Shown piece after piece: positions 1-12,570 of a stretch of 64,000 bases of DNA. Made by a program: the position numbers and the translations under genes. The stretch spans positions 262,875,731 to 262,939,730 of the forward strand of contig CM060912.1 of NCBI GenBank assembly GCA_030737875.1, written 5' to 3'. Source of the DNA: Allium sativum. Its lineage: Eukaryota > Streptophyta > Magnoliopsida > Asparagales > Amaryllidaceae. Within the stretch, counting starts at the first letter, position 1. Every line of letters starts with the position of its first letter. The notes under the pieces were generated by a model. The model was not told the DNA's origin. It made no database searches and was given only the letters and a program-made list of their open reading frames with translations.

Positions 1-255
1 ATCTAAATATATTTTTCGAGAATTTTTGAAGTTAATTTGTGACCTCGGTGAATTTTCATGTACGGTACACATTAAAATATTAATAAAATAATGTAATTAT
101 TCCAAAACTCATAACAGACCTCGGAATTGGACCCCGGGACATAGCCCATTGCGTTCAGAAGGTGTCAAAACCTTAAGAACGACAGTAAGCAGGCCTAAAT
201 CGGAGTTCGGACCAAAACGGGCTAATTAAATAATTAGATAACCCTAATATAATAT

Positions 256-263
256 TATAAATA
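256..263 (+). promoter_or_regulatory. TATA box of LTR X1
   Basis: TATAAATA is followed about 30 bases later by a C-rich stretch and then the GC-rich leader that other X copies also carry. The position, at the junction of AT-rich U3 and GC-rich leader, fits an LTR promoter. The transcription start is inferred, not seen. Confidence 0.55.
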
Positions 264-289
264 CCCCAAAACACTGTTCATCATCTTCA

Positions 290-800
290 AAACCCGAAAT
301 TCTGAGCCGCCTAAACCCATTACTCTTCAAAACTTCAAACTTCGATTTCTCCTCCGTTTCTCAACGAAATTTAGCGTGTGAGTACCCGTTTCGAAGCTCT
401 TCCCGAGCTCTTTCTTCTCCGACAAGAATCACCTCGAACCGTGCCTCGACGAAGCCGCTAGAGCCCCACAAACCCACGCCGGTCGCGCCTCCCCTTGGCC
501 CCACCGCCGCCGCCGAGTGCCCCCACCTTCTGGCCGATCATAGGTCTCTCCAAACTCTTCCACCTCCAACAAACGGTTCGTCATTTCATCGACCGTAGCT
601 CCGGCAAATTGAAAACAAAGATTTGAACACTTTCCAAAAGGTAAAAGCTTCAGATTTTGTAACGCTTATAAACGTGGCTGTGACAGTTGTTAAAAGCTGT
701 TTTTTATTTTTCATATGAATTTGCATGTAAAATGTTTCAGATCCGCAACCATCTTGAATTCGAACACCCAATCTGACCAAACTTGATTCATCTCAGAACC
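290..800 (+). other. GC-rich transcribed leader of LTR X1
   Basis: This is C-rich sequence (CCGCCTAAACCC, CGCCGCCGCCGAG) with no long ORF on the plus strand. Comparable GC-rich blocks of the same position and orientation occur in X3 (25500-26100), X5 (50660-51000) and X4 (62590-62900), each between the U3-like part and the AT-rich repeats. It is probably R plus the start of U5. The primary sequence is poorly conserved between copies. Confidence 0.45.
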
Positions 801-1099
801 AACAGCGGTGAGAATTTATTTTTAATTAAATTTAATTTATTTAATTATTCTTTGTTATTATAAAAAATATTGACTGATTGGCTATGTAGCGTTATTGAAA
901 TACGGATCTAAGTTGTTTATGATTGTATGATGTTAGATCCGTGAATCTAAACGTTAGATCTGAAATTATTGGCTAATTAAAATAGATTATTTGTTAATAT
1001 TATTGAGTTATGCCTCGCCGATTTGTCATATGCCAAAATATACATCACCATGTATGTTATGTTGATTTGAGCTGTTAGATCTAGACCTCTTGGATTATT

Positions 1100-3850
1100 T
1101 GAATGTTGTGAATTTTTGATAACATGAAATTTACAATTTATTTTATAAATAAAAAATTAGAATGTGTTGTTGAGATGAAATTTACAATTTATTTTGTAAA
1201 TTAAAAATTAGAATTTGTTGTTGATATGAAATTTACAATCTGTTTTGTAAATTAAAAATTAGAATTGGTCGTTGATATGAGATTTACAATTTATTTTGTA
1301 AATTAAAGTTAAAATTCGTCGTTGACACAAAATTTACATTTTTATTTTGTAAATTCAATATTAGCATTGGCGATGACATAAATTTTACATTTTATTATGT
1401 AAATAAAAGTTAGAATGTTGCGTTGACATAAATTTTACATTTTATTATGTAAATAAAAGTTAGAATGTTGTGATGACATAAATTTTACATTTTATTATGT
1501 AAATAAAGTTAGAATTGTGCGTTGACATAGAATTTACATTTTTATTTGTAAATTATAGTTAGAATTTTGCGTTGATATTAAATTTACATTTTATTATGCA
1601 AATTAAAGCAAGAATTTTGCGTTGATATTAAATTTACATTTTATTATGCAAATTAAAGCTAGAATTTTGCGTTGATATAAAATTGACATTTTATTATGTA
1701 AATTAAAGCTAGAATTGTGCGATGATATAAAATTTACATTTATTTATGTAAATTAAAGTTAAAATTTTGCGTTGACTTGAATATACATTTTTATTTTGTA
1801 AATTCAATATTAGGATTGGCGATGACATGAATTTACATTTAATTATGTAAATTCAATATCAGAAATTGCGATGACATGAAATTTTCATTTTTATTATGTA
1901 AATAGAGTATTTTCACCGCATGTATGAATTTACATCATTTTAATGTAAATTAAATAGTGAATTAAACTGTAGAAATTGTTAAAATTATTTTTAATGTTAA
2001 CATATGAAAATTTGACCGTAGAAATTGTTAACATTATTTTTAATGTTAACATATGAAAATTTGACCGTAGAAATTGTTAACATTATTTTTAATGTTGATA
2101 TATGTAAATTTAACCGTAGGATTTGTTAACATTATTTCTAATGCTAATATAGAAAAAATTTCACCGTAGGGAGAATTACATTAATTTTAATGTAATAAAA
2201 AGAATGGACTTTACATTGTGTTTAAAGAGTAAATTTTACATTGTAAAGAAGAATGGATTTTATATTGTAACTTGAGAATAGAAGTTTACATTTTGTTGAA
2301 GGCAAATTCAATAAAAATGTGACAAGCATGAGAATTTACATTTTTCTTAATGTGAATATATAGAAATTTCACCGTATGTTAAATTTACATATTTTTTTTT
2401 ATGTAAATATATATGAGTCTCACCGTATGTACATCTTACATTATTTTTAATGTACATTATATAGTAATTACAACGTAGGATAACATTTCATTATTTATAA
2501 TGTAAATAAAAAGGGGAATTACACTGTAAGAAAATTAACATTATTTATAATACTAATATAAAAGAAATTAGACCGCATGACATGAATTGCATTTATTTAT
2601 GTAATTTATAAATGAAATTAGACAGCATGACATGAATTACATTTATTTATGTAATTTATAAAAGAAATTAGACCGCATGACATGAATTACATTTATTTAT
2701 GTAATTTATAAATGAAATTAGATCGCATGACATGAATTACATTTATTTATGTAATTTATAAAAGAAATTAGACCGCATGACATGAATTACATTTATTTAT
2801 GTAATTTATAAATGAAATTAGACCACATGACATGAATTACATTTATTTATGTAATTTATAAATGAAATTAGACCACATGACATGAATTACGTTTATTTAT
2901 GTAATTTATAAAAGAAATTAGACCGCATGACATGAATTGCATTTATTTATGTAATTTGTAAAGGAAATTAGACCACATGACATAAATTACATTTATTTAT
3001 GTAATTTATGAATGAATGAAGCCCGCATAATATAAAATACATTTTTATATGTATTTTATGAATGAATTAAGACCACATAGAATGAAATACATTTTATTAT
3101 GTATTTTATGAATGAATTAACATCGCATAATATAAAATACATTTTTATATGTATTTTATGAATGAATTAAGACCACATAGAATGAAATACATTTTATTAT
3201 GTATTTTATGAATGAATTAACATCGCATAATATAAAATACATTTTTATATGTATTTTATGAATGAATTAAGACCACATAGAATGAAATACATTTTATTAT
3301 GTATTTTATGAATGAATTAACATCGCATGAAATAAAATACATTTTTATATGTATTTTATGAATGAATTAACACCGCATGAAATAAAATACATTTTTATAT
3401 GTATTTTATGAATGAATTAACACCGCATGAAAGAAAATACATTTTTATATGCATTTTATGAATGAACTTAAATCGCATAAAATATATTACATTTTTATAT
3501 GTAATTTAGGAATGAAATATGACTGCATGAAATAAATTACATTTTTATATGTAATTTATGAATGAAATGAGTCCGCAAGAAATAAATTGCATTTTTAAAA
3601 TGTAAATAAAAAAATAGAATTTACACTGTACATAAAATTTATATTTTATATGTAATTAAGGATGATGGATTATAAATTACATTTTACATGTAAGAATGGA
3701 ATTAAAAGAAGGAATTGGTCGATGAAATATAATTTACATTTTACCGTAAATTAAAGAAATTAAAGGAATTAAGAAGGAAGAATTCATCATTCAAGTATGA
3801 TTTGCATTTCTCTGTAAATGAAGGGATGAAAGGATAGAGAAGGAAAATAT
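1100..3850 (+). repeat. Array of about 50-bp units, each an imperfect palindrome (hairpin array of X1)
   Basis: The period is close to 50 bases throughout, with roughly fifty units. Each unit holds a palindrome with a 6-base T-rich loop. Examples are TTTACAT/ATGTAAA (1384-1403), AATTACAT/ATGTAATT (2635-2656) and AAAATACAT/ATGTATTTT (3134-3157). Blocks differ: 1100-1920 carries the TTTACAT type, 2580-3000 the TTACAT type, and 3010-3480 the ATACAT type, with two alternating subtypes forming a 100-base higher-order unit. Both arms change together from block to block. It lies downstream of the TATA box and is therefore probably transcribed. Confidence 0.85.
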
Positions 3851-4198
3851 ACTTAAGAATAAAGAGTTAAACGAGTTAAGTTTATATATTTATATATAAA
3901 TATAATTAAAATTAAACGAATCGAGCGCGGTAGTTCGCGTTTTAAAATTATATCTTTAAATGACGATACAATAAGATCCGACCGTCGGATTTTCTTGAAA
4001 CTAGAACCGTTAGGACCGTGTTGGAAAAATCTTTCCAACGATATATAATACGTCAAAATCCAACGGTTAGATTTTGAGATATGTGAAAATCAAAATTGGT
4101 TGAAAACAGCGCCAGAATCACCATTGACCTGAATCGTCGTTGATTAAAGATTTAATTATTTTTAATTAAATAAAATAACGATAAGGAAGAGTTTTTCA

Positions 4199-4221
4199 AT
4201 ATATATATATATATATATATA
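4199..4221. repeat. (AT)n microsatellite
   Basis: Simple AT dinucleotide run inside LTR X1. Confidence 0.9.
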
Positions 4222-5921
4222 CATATCTATACGAAGATTTTTTGGAAATGCCGAGTTAATCTCATTCCAAATAATCAAAACGACGATGAGAATCGAAGAA
4301 GAAGGCGACTAATGAAGACCGTCAATCTTCCCCTCAGGAAGACAGCGATTGAGGCTTTGAATTGATTTGCTCCCAATTCGAAGTCATGGTCGTTGTCCGA
4401 ACGAACATGTTGATTGAACGGATTTGGCTTTCGCTCATACCCAGAGCATAAGCGTATAAATGGATTGCATGTCTGACGTGGTACTCCTTTGATACTGTAT
4501 CTATTGATCTCTGCTAAACATATATCTGTTTGTTGTTTTACACCCTTCTCTGAGACGTACGAGCTCATAGGTAATATATTGGTAGAAATCAGTAGTATGG
4601 TATGGGTTGACGATGTGGCATGCTAAGACACATAAGATCAAGGCTTTGTTGAAAAGCAGGCCTTGTGGGATGATCAAAGCATAGCATGTTTAGGCATAGC
4701 TTTGTGTATGACGTGACTTCACGAGCCTCACACACCAGCGGAGTCTAAAACGGGAGAAGGGAACGCAGGGAGAGCAGCATGTTTCTTTCTAGCTAGAAGT
4801 GGTTTCATGGTATGGAGCCCGGACATTTTACTTATGTGGATGATGGAATGAGGCGCCTCGGATGATAGGTCCCATAGGACCGGGAAGTATGTGTTCAGGC
4901 ATAACTAATCCACAAAAGTAAGTGTGGACCGACCCTGCAGGATCCAAGGGTTGGACAGAGTACCAATCCTGGGACACTGGCTAGAGTGTCTCAAATCGGT
5001 AAGGAGCTCCTCCCTAGCCTTGACTCAGATGGAAATCCAAATTCCAAATACGACCCTACGGTTTTGATTGTATTACTAGTATGGAGATATAGTAGGATGG
5101 GGTACTATGTTTCCTAGGATTGATACATTTATTTTGAAATGTTTTATTATACACTAATAATAATATTAAACTCGTATTTGCCGTATTTAACATGTTTAAT
5201 CACCATAAGGGAAAACTCTATCCTCTGGTGTGCGTTGCATTGTGTGATGGGATTTGAGTCTTATGGTGATCCCATTTTTTTCTTAAAAAGCATTGCGATG
5301 TTGTACGATCTATTTATCTGCTTGTTCTAACACTTTAAATTATGCACGACAATCCATTGAGTAAATCCGTTCCGCATTAGCGGCGTGGTCTTTGGATTTG
5401 TCATATTATTATTAGTAAACTAGTTAAGAATTCTCATACCAGTCCCACGACTGACCCGTAGTTTGTTTCACCTTTTTGCAAACTCGGGTGCCCTCTTTAC
5501 ACACGGGCAGCCAAGTAAACAGGTTTATTCTTTGCTTGGAGTCTTGTCTTGGAGTTGCTCATTATCTTTGCTTGGATTTGCTTTTGTGGAGAGGCGATGG
5601 CTTGGAGCTTTGAAGATATCTATCATTTCTCTCTATTGCATTTTTCTCTTTTTATTTTCAGACATTAGACTTGTTTCATTTCGTATTGCTTATTTTGGGA
5701 GTTGGAACTTATTTCCATTTCTGCAGACTTGATGTAATAATTTGGAATTCTGCGACTGTTGGGATTCTGTGGTTTATGACATTATATTTCCGCTGCTATG
5801 ATGTTATTATACTATGGTTTTCCTTTGCTATGTTGTATCAGTGATATGTATTGTTATATTTATGTTGTATTCCAAATGATTATTCCTTACTTTCACCCAG
5901 TGGAAGTTTGGGGTTATCACA

Positions 5922-5967
5922 AGGCTGGTATCCGCACGCCCTCGGGTATTTCAGGTTGATCAGCCAT
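5922..5967 (-). pseudogene. Start of gag of element A, cut by LTR X1
   Basis: On the minus strand an ATG at 5967 opens about 15 codons reading MADQPEIPEGVRIP. This resembles the N terminus of the gag of element C (MFGEPNIPEGVTIPG at 42913), and the preceding bases (TTTTCCTTTCAGC) also match. The frame is cut at 5922, where the 3' end of X1 begins. The rest of gag-pol must lie left of X1, outside the window. In an intact element this would be the structural protein of the virus-like particle; here only the start codon region is present. Confidence 0.7.
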
Positions 5968-6159
5968 GCTGAAAGGAAAAAGGAAAGATTCAAAACGGAG
6001 AATTCGAAAGACAGATATATGGCTATTGGGGATTATGTTTTTCATAATAAACTTTTCACTTGAAATACTCTCTTTAAGACATGTTTTTGAAAATACTTCT
6101 TTCCAAAAATGCTTTTGAAAACGGTTTTCAAAATCTTTTCTCTGTTCTGGTAACCTTCA

Positions 6160-6171
6160 GCTCTGATACCA
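6160..6171 (-). other. Primer-binding site of element A (initiator tRNA-Met type)
   Basis: The minus-strand reading is TGGTATCAGAGC, two bases inside the LTR end at 6174. It is complementary to the 3' part of initiator tRNA-Met, as in most plant chromoviruses and many other LTR elements. It fixes 6174-8825 as a 5' LTR. Confidence 0.85.
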
Positions 6172-7311
6172 CATGTAACACCCCATGTCCATTAATGTCA
6201 CTCACTAAGGGAATGCATTACCTTCCATGGAGCATTATAAGTGTATATAGAACGGAACATAACAAGACAGATATAAAGTAGTACTTAAAAATTAAAACTT
6301 CATTCATTGTAGCGGAAAACAAAATAAGTTTGGTTACATCATCAAAAAAAAATACTAGAGTATAGTACATAAATATCCATCTTGACAAATTTATTATCAG
6401 AGTACAAAAACAAAAGCATAATCCCACTACTACAAATAGCCATAAAGGAAAAGAAAGATAAAGCTGAGCATTACTCTCAGCACTCCAAGCACTCAAACAG
6501 AAAGAAATCCAAGCAAAGCTCCACAAATTCCCACCCTGAGGACCCGGGGGGAAAAGGAAAGAATAGAGGCGAAAACAAATGAACAACGACTGTAACATAA
6601 CAGAGGTGACAAGGTAAATAAGGAATAAACTGGATATAAGGAATGATTGTAACTTAACAGAGGTGACAAGGTAAATAAGGCAAGTAAGATAGAACAACGA
6701 CTAAGCTCCTAACTACTATAAGACATGCTCTGCACCGCATTAACATACTTAAAGATGATCCCTCTTGAACAACCATAAAGATGGTAATAATAATAATGGT
6801 AGTTTTGTGTACCCCTAGCTGCTATCATAGGTGCCACCTGCTCCTATCTCCACTAGATGTACCCACTACCCTACCCCATACGATCGGCTCCCTAACACGT
6901 AGATACCCGTGCTGGTCCCACAGTAGGGTGTATCACTCCATAAAGTGGCAACCCGATACTACTAAAAGGCACGACTTATACCTACATGATGCAACGTCTT
7001 ACCTACCAGCCCGGACCCATGCACGCACATGACCCCGTTGGACTTACACTGCCACAGCTATCCTATTATTGACCTCTTACAATCAACCCAAGTAAGCGTG
7101 TCCCGTCCTCGACCTAGTTCGAGCTCACTAAGATACTAAATGGGTTACTGGTTGAAAAGGGTCCCCACACTTGACACAAGCTTCCCTCCTAACCTTTGTC
7201 CCCACTAGGAATTCCCACTAACCCCTCTTGTTCCTATATCAAACTACATGTCTCAACTAGGTTAAGTGTTCGTTAATTCATTATAACCGTAATCTTGCAA
7301 GACCTCTCACA

Positions 7312-7503
7312 TTAGATACTGTTTGCGGTTGCTGGACATGCCGGGCGGTTCCAGGCAGGCTTAGACCGCAAAACCATCTAACCTTGTGTCTTTGCCCTGT
7401 TACATATCTAATTTTTGCCTTTGACCTCTCACATTAGATAACGTTTGCGGTTGCTGGACATGCCGGGCGGTTCCGGGCAGGCTCACAGCACAAACATATC
7501 TAA
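7312..7503 (-). other. Tandem pair of conserved hairpins in LTR A
   Basis: Two copies occur. Copy 1 has outer stem TTAGAT (7312-7317) with ATCTAA (7376-7381) and inner stem TTTGCGGT with ACCGCAAA. Copy 2 has outer stem TTAGATA (7434-7440) with TATCTAA (7497-7503); its inner stem has decayed to GTTTG/CAAAC. The apical part carries the conserved GGACATGCCGGGCGGTTCC core. The same pair sits in LTRs B, C and D. Confidence 0.7.
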
Positions 7504-8308
7504 CCTCGTGTCGTAGGCGTTCATTACCCTTAGTTCATCTCAAATTAGGGATTATCGTGATTCCCCATTTACCCATAAATTCCAACCCAAATTTATGTGA
7601 CAAATTCTAATCACTTTATGCCTATAATCTCAAGTTTATAGGTTATGCCAATTTTTCACCTAAACCCACTTATGCCAAATTTCACTTTTGCATGTTATAG
7701 CCATCATCAATTTATGCCAAATTACCAAATATCACAATTTAGGCCAAATTACATATTATAACAATTTCCCAAACTTTTCCCCATGGTTCCCACGTCATTC
7801 GTACGCATAATTCGATGAAATAAGATTAGGCTCGAAGTTAGCCTAATCTTCATAAAAAGAAAAAGGAAAAGGAGAGGGAAGAGAGTCAAAACAGGCATAA
7901 ACATACGAACATAAACAGGCATGTGAACATGAATGACATATGAACATGAATAGCATATGGACATGAATAGGCATATGATAGGTTTATGTAAAAGATGACA
8001 AACTGGCAAACTTGATGAGATCCATTACAGGCATAATCATATGATCACAATTTACAACTTATCATAATTACTTTAGTTTAATTATCTTGTGGAAGCTACA
8101 TGAACTCACAGAGATAGGTTTAAGATAGACGAGAACAATTATGAAATCTGATTTCTGAAGTTGATTAGCAAATCCGTTGATGTAGGCTTTGATTGTTGTC
8201 TTCCAACTTGAATTTGATTAATTAGGGGGGTGGCTAGGTCAGTTTAGGATTTAGCAGCATGGAGGCGCCATTACTTTGATTAATGAATCAGGGTTAGGTC
8301 TAGGTGTG

Positions 8309-8316
8309 TTTATATA
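8309..8316 (-). promoter_or_regulatory. TATA box of LTR A
   Basis: The minus-strand reading is TATATAAA within CACCTATATAAACACACC. The equivalent site in LTR B is CCAATATAAACACACC at 37811-37826. Its place, just downstream of the GTCGAC array, fits the U3/R boundary. Confidence 0.55.
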
Positions 8317-8460
8317 GGTGTAATTGGTGAATTAGGGCCTTAGGATTAGGTTAGGTTCCATCTAAACCCTCCAAATCCGAAATACACATCACTCAGCCAA
8401 CCAGATGTCGCCACGTAGCCCTAAACAACAAAATTTCGTCACTGTCCAGGTCATCTTGCA

Positions 8461-8555
8461 GGTGTCAACCCCTATAGGGGGCTCGACACCTATGTCGACA
8501 CCCCTATAGAGGGGTCGACACCTGTGTCGACTCCCCTAGTGGGGGGTCGACACCC
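8461..8555 (-). repeat. GTCGAC palindrome array in U3 of LTR A
   Basis: There are several GTCGAC hexamers separated by CCCC...GGGG inverted pairs, so consecutive 25-30 base stretches fold as palindromes. The same array is present in LTR B at 37573-37667, about 150 bases upstream of the TATA box in both copies. A decayed version is near 48105-48140 in LTR C. Confidence 0.7.
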
Positions 8556-8825
8556 TCTGGCTGGAATTTTCCCGCCCAGCCTCCTTCTGCTTTTGAATAC
8601 TGAGTTTGATTTATTAATTATTAATTTAATTTCTTGTTTAAACTTAAATCTTCTAACCTCCATAACTTCTTCATACTGATCCGTTTTACGCAAACTCGGA
8701 CTCTGGCTCAAGCAGAATTCCGAGACGAACGCAATGGCGTAACCCATTTTACTTCATTCTTCTTCTAAAAATTAAGTATTCTTTAATTTGTGAATTTTAA
8801 TGTTATAAAATTACGGGGTGTTACA

Positions 8826-9493
8826 TTGGTTTTCCACGAAATTTAATATCGTGCAATAATTTAATGTTGTGATTCCAATGAAACCATTTTCACCGAAAAC
8901 AATGACCGTTTGCAAAACTGGCTATTTTAAAGGCCTATATAATATTGATAAAATATTACATAAATTCCAAAATAATCAAATAAAAATAGTAAATTATTAT
9001 TATCGTAAATATCCATATGAAATATATATACAGCTTCACATATAAATTATACAACTTAATATCGTGAATTTGAGTTATAATAGTATCCAAATTATATTAA
9101 AAGCCCTATTAAAATATTAAATAAAGGTTATTGTTTATTAACGAATTCCATAGCGATTATTTTAAAATTTGATTAGGACATAACCAACAATCTATAACAT
9201 GAAATCTAGATTTTTCTCTTCCATATGAAAATTATAATCAACTAGATTCAGATGTTTCTTGTTTCACAAAAATCTGACTTATATCAGATCCTGTATATTC
9301 AATTTAAGTTCAAAACTCAATATTACGAACTATCGCACAATTTTGAGCTCGTTTTAAATTATATATAAATTTAACGTTCAAGCTTCGTTTTAAATAAATG
9401 AATTCAATATTAAAAACCAATAATATTCAAAATAAAATATTAAAATAATAAATTAAATTAAATATTTGGCTACCAAAAATATGGGCCATTACA
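8826..9493 (-). mobile_element. Start (U3) fragment of an X-family LTR, copy X2
   Basis: In minus orientation this begins TGTAATGGCCCATATTTTTGG at 9493. The reverse complements of X3 (TGTAATGACCCACATTTTC at 27229) and X4 (TGTAATAACCCGC at 63862) begin likewise. It shares the ACCGTTTGCAAAA...GGCTATTTT block with X4 (63435-63465) and the CGAACTATCGC motif. It is interrupted at 8826 by element A. No polypurine tract lies to the right, so it is a solo LTR or a 5' LTR. Confidence 0.7.
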
Positions 9494-10728
9494 GAAGCTG
9501 CTAACTGGACTCTGGGTTAAACATTAATCTATGAATGTAGATAAAATTGAATAAACATCGAACAAAAATGGGAGTTTTTGGATTGGTATTATAATTTCTG
9601 CAAGCATATTATAAGTTTACAAAGTCCCAGGTAGCAATTATCCAAATATGGCAGCATAAAGCATAAAAAGGTCACCAGTTCATATAAGAGGTAGAAGCTG
9701 TAAAACGAAAATGGTTTGCCAACGTTAGAATAAACCATAATTTTTGGTTTGTATATGGACAAAAAAGGAGTGGAAAACTATAAGGAAGAGCGAACTAGCC
9801 TTGTTTGATGGTTCACAGAGAAGTATAGATGAGACAGTTACACATGCAAGTCGAAGTGGAGAAATAAAAGCAGTTTTAGCATATGTGTAGGAAACAAATT
9901 ATGAATGGGTAGGAGAAGAGAGCAAGAGGATCAAAAGGGATAAAATAGAGGAGGGAACATATGGATTTTAGAAAAAGTAGAGAATACGCAAATGGTATGT
10001 TATTTTGTAAAATAGCATGATCCGAAACTGTCAAGTAAAAGATAAATTTAGATAAAGATAAAGATAACTGTGACATGATAGTTTAAAATCGAAATTCGAA
10101 TTTTGATAATGAAATGACTTATGATATAAAATTATGAAGTTGGAATTTAAATCCAATAGCAAACTATTTTGAGATATGATAGTGAAAATTTCTGCTGCAT
10201 TTTTTCAACGGTTCATATTTATGATATAAATTGTCACATGTTCTCAAAAATCATGTATAACGAGAATTTAAAGTTTTATGCATAATTCACACAATGAAAG
10301 CATTAAAAATTCTAATATTATTTTAAATAAACAAAAAATCTAATCAATATGTCCTTAATCAAAGTAGAAAAAAACACGGTAGGATGTTGTCTAGGTCATA
10401 CAAGATTCAAAAAAGATGTTGTCTAGGCCATATAACTTTGAGGATGTATTCACGATATGTTGCATATTATTTTGAGGAAGTAACCGTAAAAGAGTACATG
10501 GACCCTTTTGGAAGGTGCAAAAATGAGGAGGTAACCGTTAGTCATCAAAAATAGGGAAAAAATTAAGAAATACCTGTAGCGTATTACCACGTGGAGTCGT
10601 TGGTTCTTCCGCTGCATTTTGTTTACCATTGATATTTAGAAATGTGCTAATTAGTTTTTAAGCGCTTTGCAATTACTCATGAATACATTAAATCAGTTAT
10701 AATTTACAACTATGAACATATCAGAGAG
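9494..10728. other. AT-rich spacer, no gene seen
   Basis: No coding frame with family similarity or clean splice structure was found. The stretch borders the 3' end of a decayed transposase gene on the minus strand and may include its 3' flank or the end of the DNA transposon that carried it. No terminal inverted repeat was recognised. Confidence 0.5.
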
Positions 10729-12570
10729 CTATTTCATTTGAGTCTGTAAGGTAGAAATTTGATTTTCCATTTCCCGTACTTTTTTGGAACTACTCATATG
10801 AGCTCCTAAGTGAGTCGGTGCAACCCCAAAACCAAGTCCTCTTATTCTACCTCTTTGTTCGTGACCAAAGACCTTTGATACACCATCTTCATTCAATGAT
10901 ATCATTCCTTGAGAATTTTGGGAGATTTTATACTCTTTTATCTTGGCCTATAAATTCAAATAAACATTTTTCATATGTCGTAATTCAATGTAAGGTTTAT
11001 ATATTGGAGCTAACTATGAGAACATATCCCAAATAAAATATACAAAATTCAATTTGATGGAAATAAAAGAAATAAAAAAACCAAATTAATTAAAGAAAGG
11101 GTAAAATAAAATCAAAACGACAATGAAGAAATAATTTAATGTGTATATATCCTTACTATGTAATCGGCGATAATAGAATTCGGTGGCTCTTCATTTTTCT
11201 TTGTATGACCGCTACACCACAAATCCTCCCTACTGATATCTGATGACAAGCCACTTTCTTCTTTCTACACAAAGAGCTTAGAAATCTCAAACTGTATTGG
11301 ATAAATAACTTCTTTAGACAGTGATAATGAATTAATTTTATAAGTTATTTTTCTTGTTATATCATCTGCTAGTCTTGCATACCCCCTTTCGGCAAATAGT
11401 GTGTAGAACTATATTCTTTGCTCATAAAACTTTGTATTTATTTCAACTGCATAAAAAAAATTCATTCAAATTAAGTAAAATAAAATTCAATGAAAACCTT
11501 TTAATTGCATTCATCAAAAGAAATCCAACTACCTCAAACTCTTAAGTTAATTTTTCATTGCCAAAATCATTCCACACTTGAGCACTCTTAATATTATTTG
11601 GTTTTATCATGTCTACTTTGCTGGAACCATCGGGACTTCTTGCTGCAGCTTTTATAGCTTTAACTAGCCTTGATTTTGATTCTTTTCATCGTAGTTCCAA
11701 CATTTGAAGGAACATATCCCGATATATGTCATCCAACTTGAATCTTGCCTGTACAAAATAAATTGTTAAGGCCAATAAAAAAAGTTAAGCAACTTTGATT
11801 GTGCATTGAAATTAAATATTCATTCCTCTTGTGTTCAGGTTGGAGTTCATAATACAACAGACAGTATGGTAACTTGTTTAACCAAATCTCCCTAAATCCC
11901 AATGTGTAGATTCACAACCAATAATTTCGCATTTACAAACAACCGAAGAACCTTATTTATGTGAAATATATAGCGAATGATAACGGAAAAGGCAGACGAA
12001 AAACTGCAAGAGCTAACAGAAGAAAAAAAGTTCACTCCTTTATTCATTAGTTCAATTAATACAAACACTGATTGTGGTAGGATAAGGATAAACTAACTTC
12101 ACTTCAAATAATATTATAATTGGTTTCAACTTGAAGCAGTTTCTAACTTCAAATTGTCACCACTAGAAAAAATAGTATCTGATAAACCAAGCCTAAGCTT
12201 CAATTAAACCAAATTTAATGGAACAAACTTCTGTGATTTCGTTGGTTTAACCAGTGGTTGTGTGCATCACAGAATGCAAAAAATCACATACATATATATC
12301 TTAAAAATACAAACTCTATTTTTTATGATAATTTAAATTTTATCAACTGCATAAATGTATTGAAATACAATGCACAAAATCACGAACATCATTTACCATG
12401 AAAAAATATAGTGAAGAAAAATGCATCATTAATCTTACTTAAGAAAAGAGTAACACGAAATTATTATCCACATGTAAAAGGTACAACGAGTGTTGTTGTA
12501 TACATTCCCTTGTGGCAGACCTAAAAAAAGGATGATTGGAATCTTCGAAATTTCCCTTGCTGACTTTCAG
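10729..12570 (-). pseudogene. Decayed multi-exon plant transposase (Ptta/En/Spm type)
   Basis: The best exons on the minus strand are two. The last, 10729-10947, has acceptor TTTATAG, 72 codons then TAG; it contains FGHEQRGRIRGLGFGVAPTH followed by a short coiled-coil-like tail. The one before, 11157-11264, has acceptor TGTGTAG and donor GTAAGG, 36 codons, ending NSIIADYI; it is in phase with the last exon. The FG-E--GR-RG-GFG--P motif plus helical tail is characteristic of the C terminus of plant En/Spm (CACTA)-associated transposases. Weaker upstream exon candidates lie at about 11355-11446 (one in-frame TAG), 11550-11748 (acceptor TTGTACAG, one in-frame TGA), 11825-11910 and 12480-12568. 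Stops and a missing donor indicate a relic. The terminal exons are fairly secure; the 5' ones are tentative. Confidence 0.5.

Larger units (their letters stand above)
1..5921 (+). mobile_element. Long LTR of family X, copy X1 (plus strand, 5' end off-window)
   Basis: This is an LTR whose 3' end (...GGGTTATCACA) abuts gag sequence of element A at 5922. It aligns in order with the reverse complement of the complete LTR at 57661-63862. Shared landmarks are a GC-rich leader (about 290-560), an AT-rich hairpin-repeat array, a second block with CGCGGTAGTTCGCG and TCCGACCGTCGGA (3925-3985), the segment about 4600-4690 (aagatcaaggctttg..., matching 58800-58890), and the U5 hairpin TGCCC...GGGCA near 5490-5512. 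No protein of the family lies in this piece. It is inserted about 15 codons into the gag of A. The target duplication cannot be tested because the left end is outside the window. Clade is not determinable here; a Ty3/gypsy origin is inferred from the LTR ends and the polypurine tract of the 57661 copy. Confidence 0.75.
6174..8825 (-). mobile_element. 5' LTR of Tekay-type element A
   Basis: This 2652-base LTR in minus orientation has ends TGTAACACCCCG...GGGTGTTACA. It is closely similar along its length to the LTR of element B (37309-40001) and to fragment D (51904-53314). Inside are a palindromic GTCGAC array (8461-8555), a TATA box (8309-8316) and two tandem structured hairpins (7312-7381 and 7434-7503). 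The right flank is TTGGT; the left end of the whole element is off-window. Confidence 0.9.

Noticed and set aside
1100..3850. CRISPR-like array (regular repeats)
   Set aside because: Period is regular, but there are no unique spacers and no cas genes; the setting is a plant LTR.
6160..6171. tRNA gene
   Set aside because: Only the 12-base complement of a tRNA 3' end is present, as a primer-binding site; no cloverleaf. The same applies at 31615 and 42737.
6218..6697. 159-codon minus-strand ORF with hydrophobic stretches
   Set aside because: Lies inside the R-U5 part of LTR A; LTR D and LTR B do not keep the frame.
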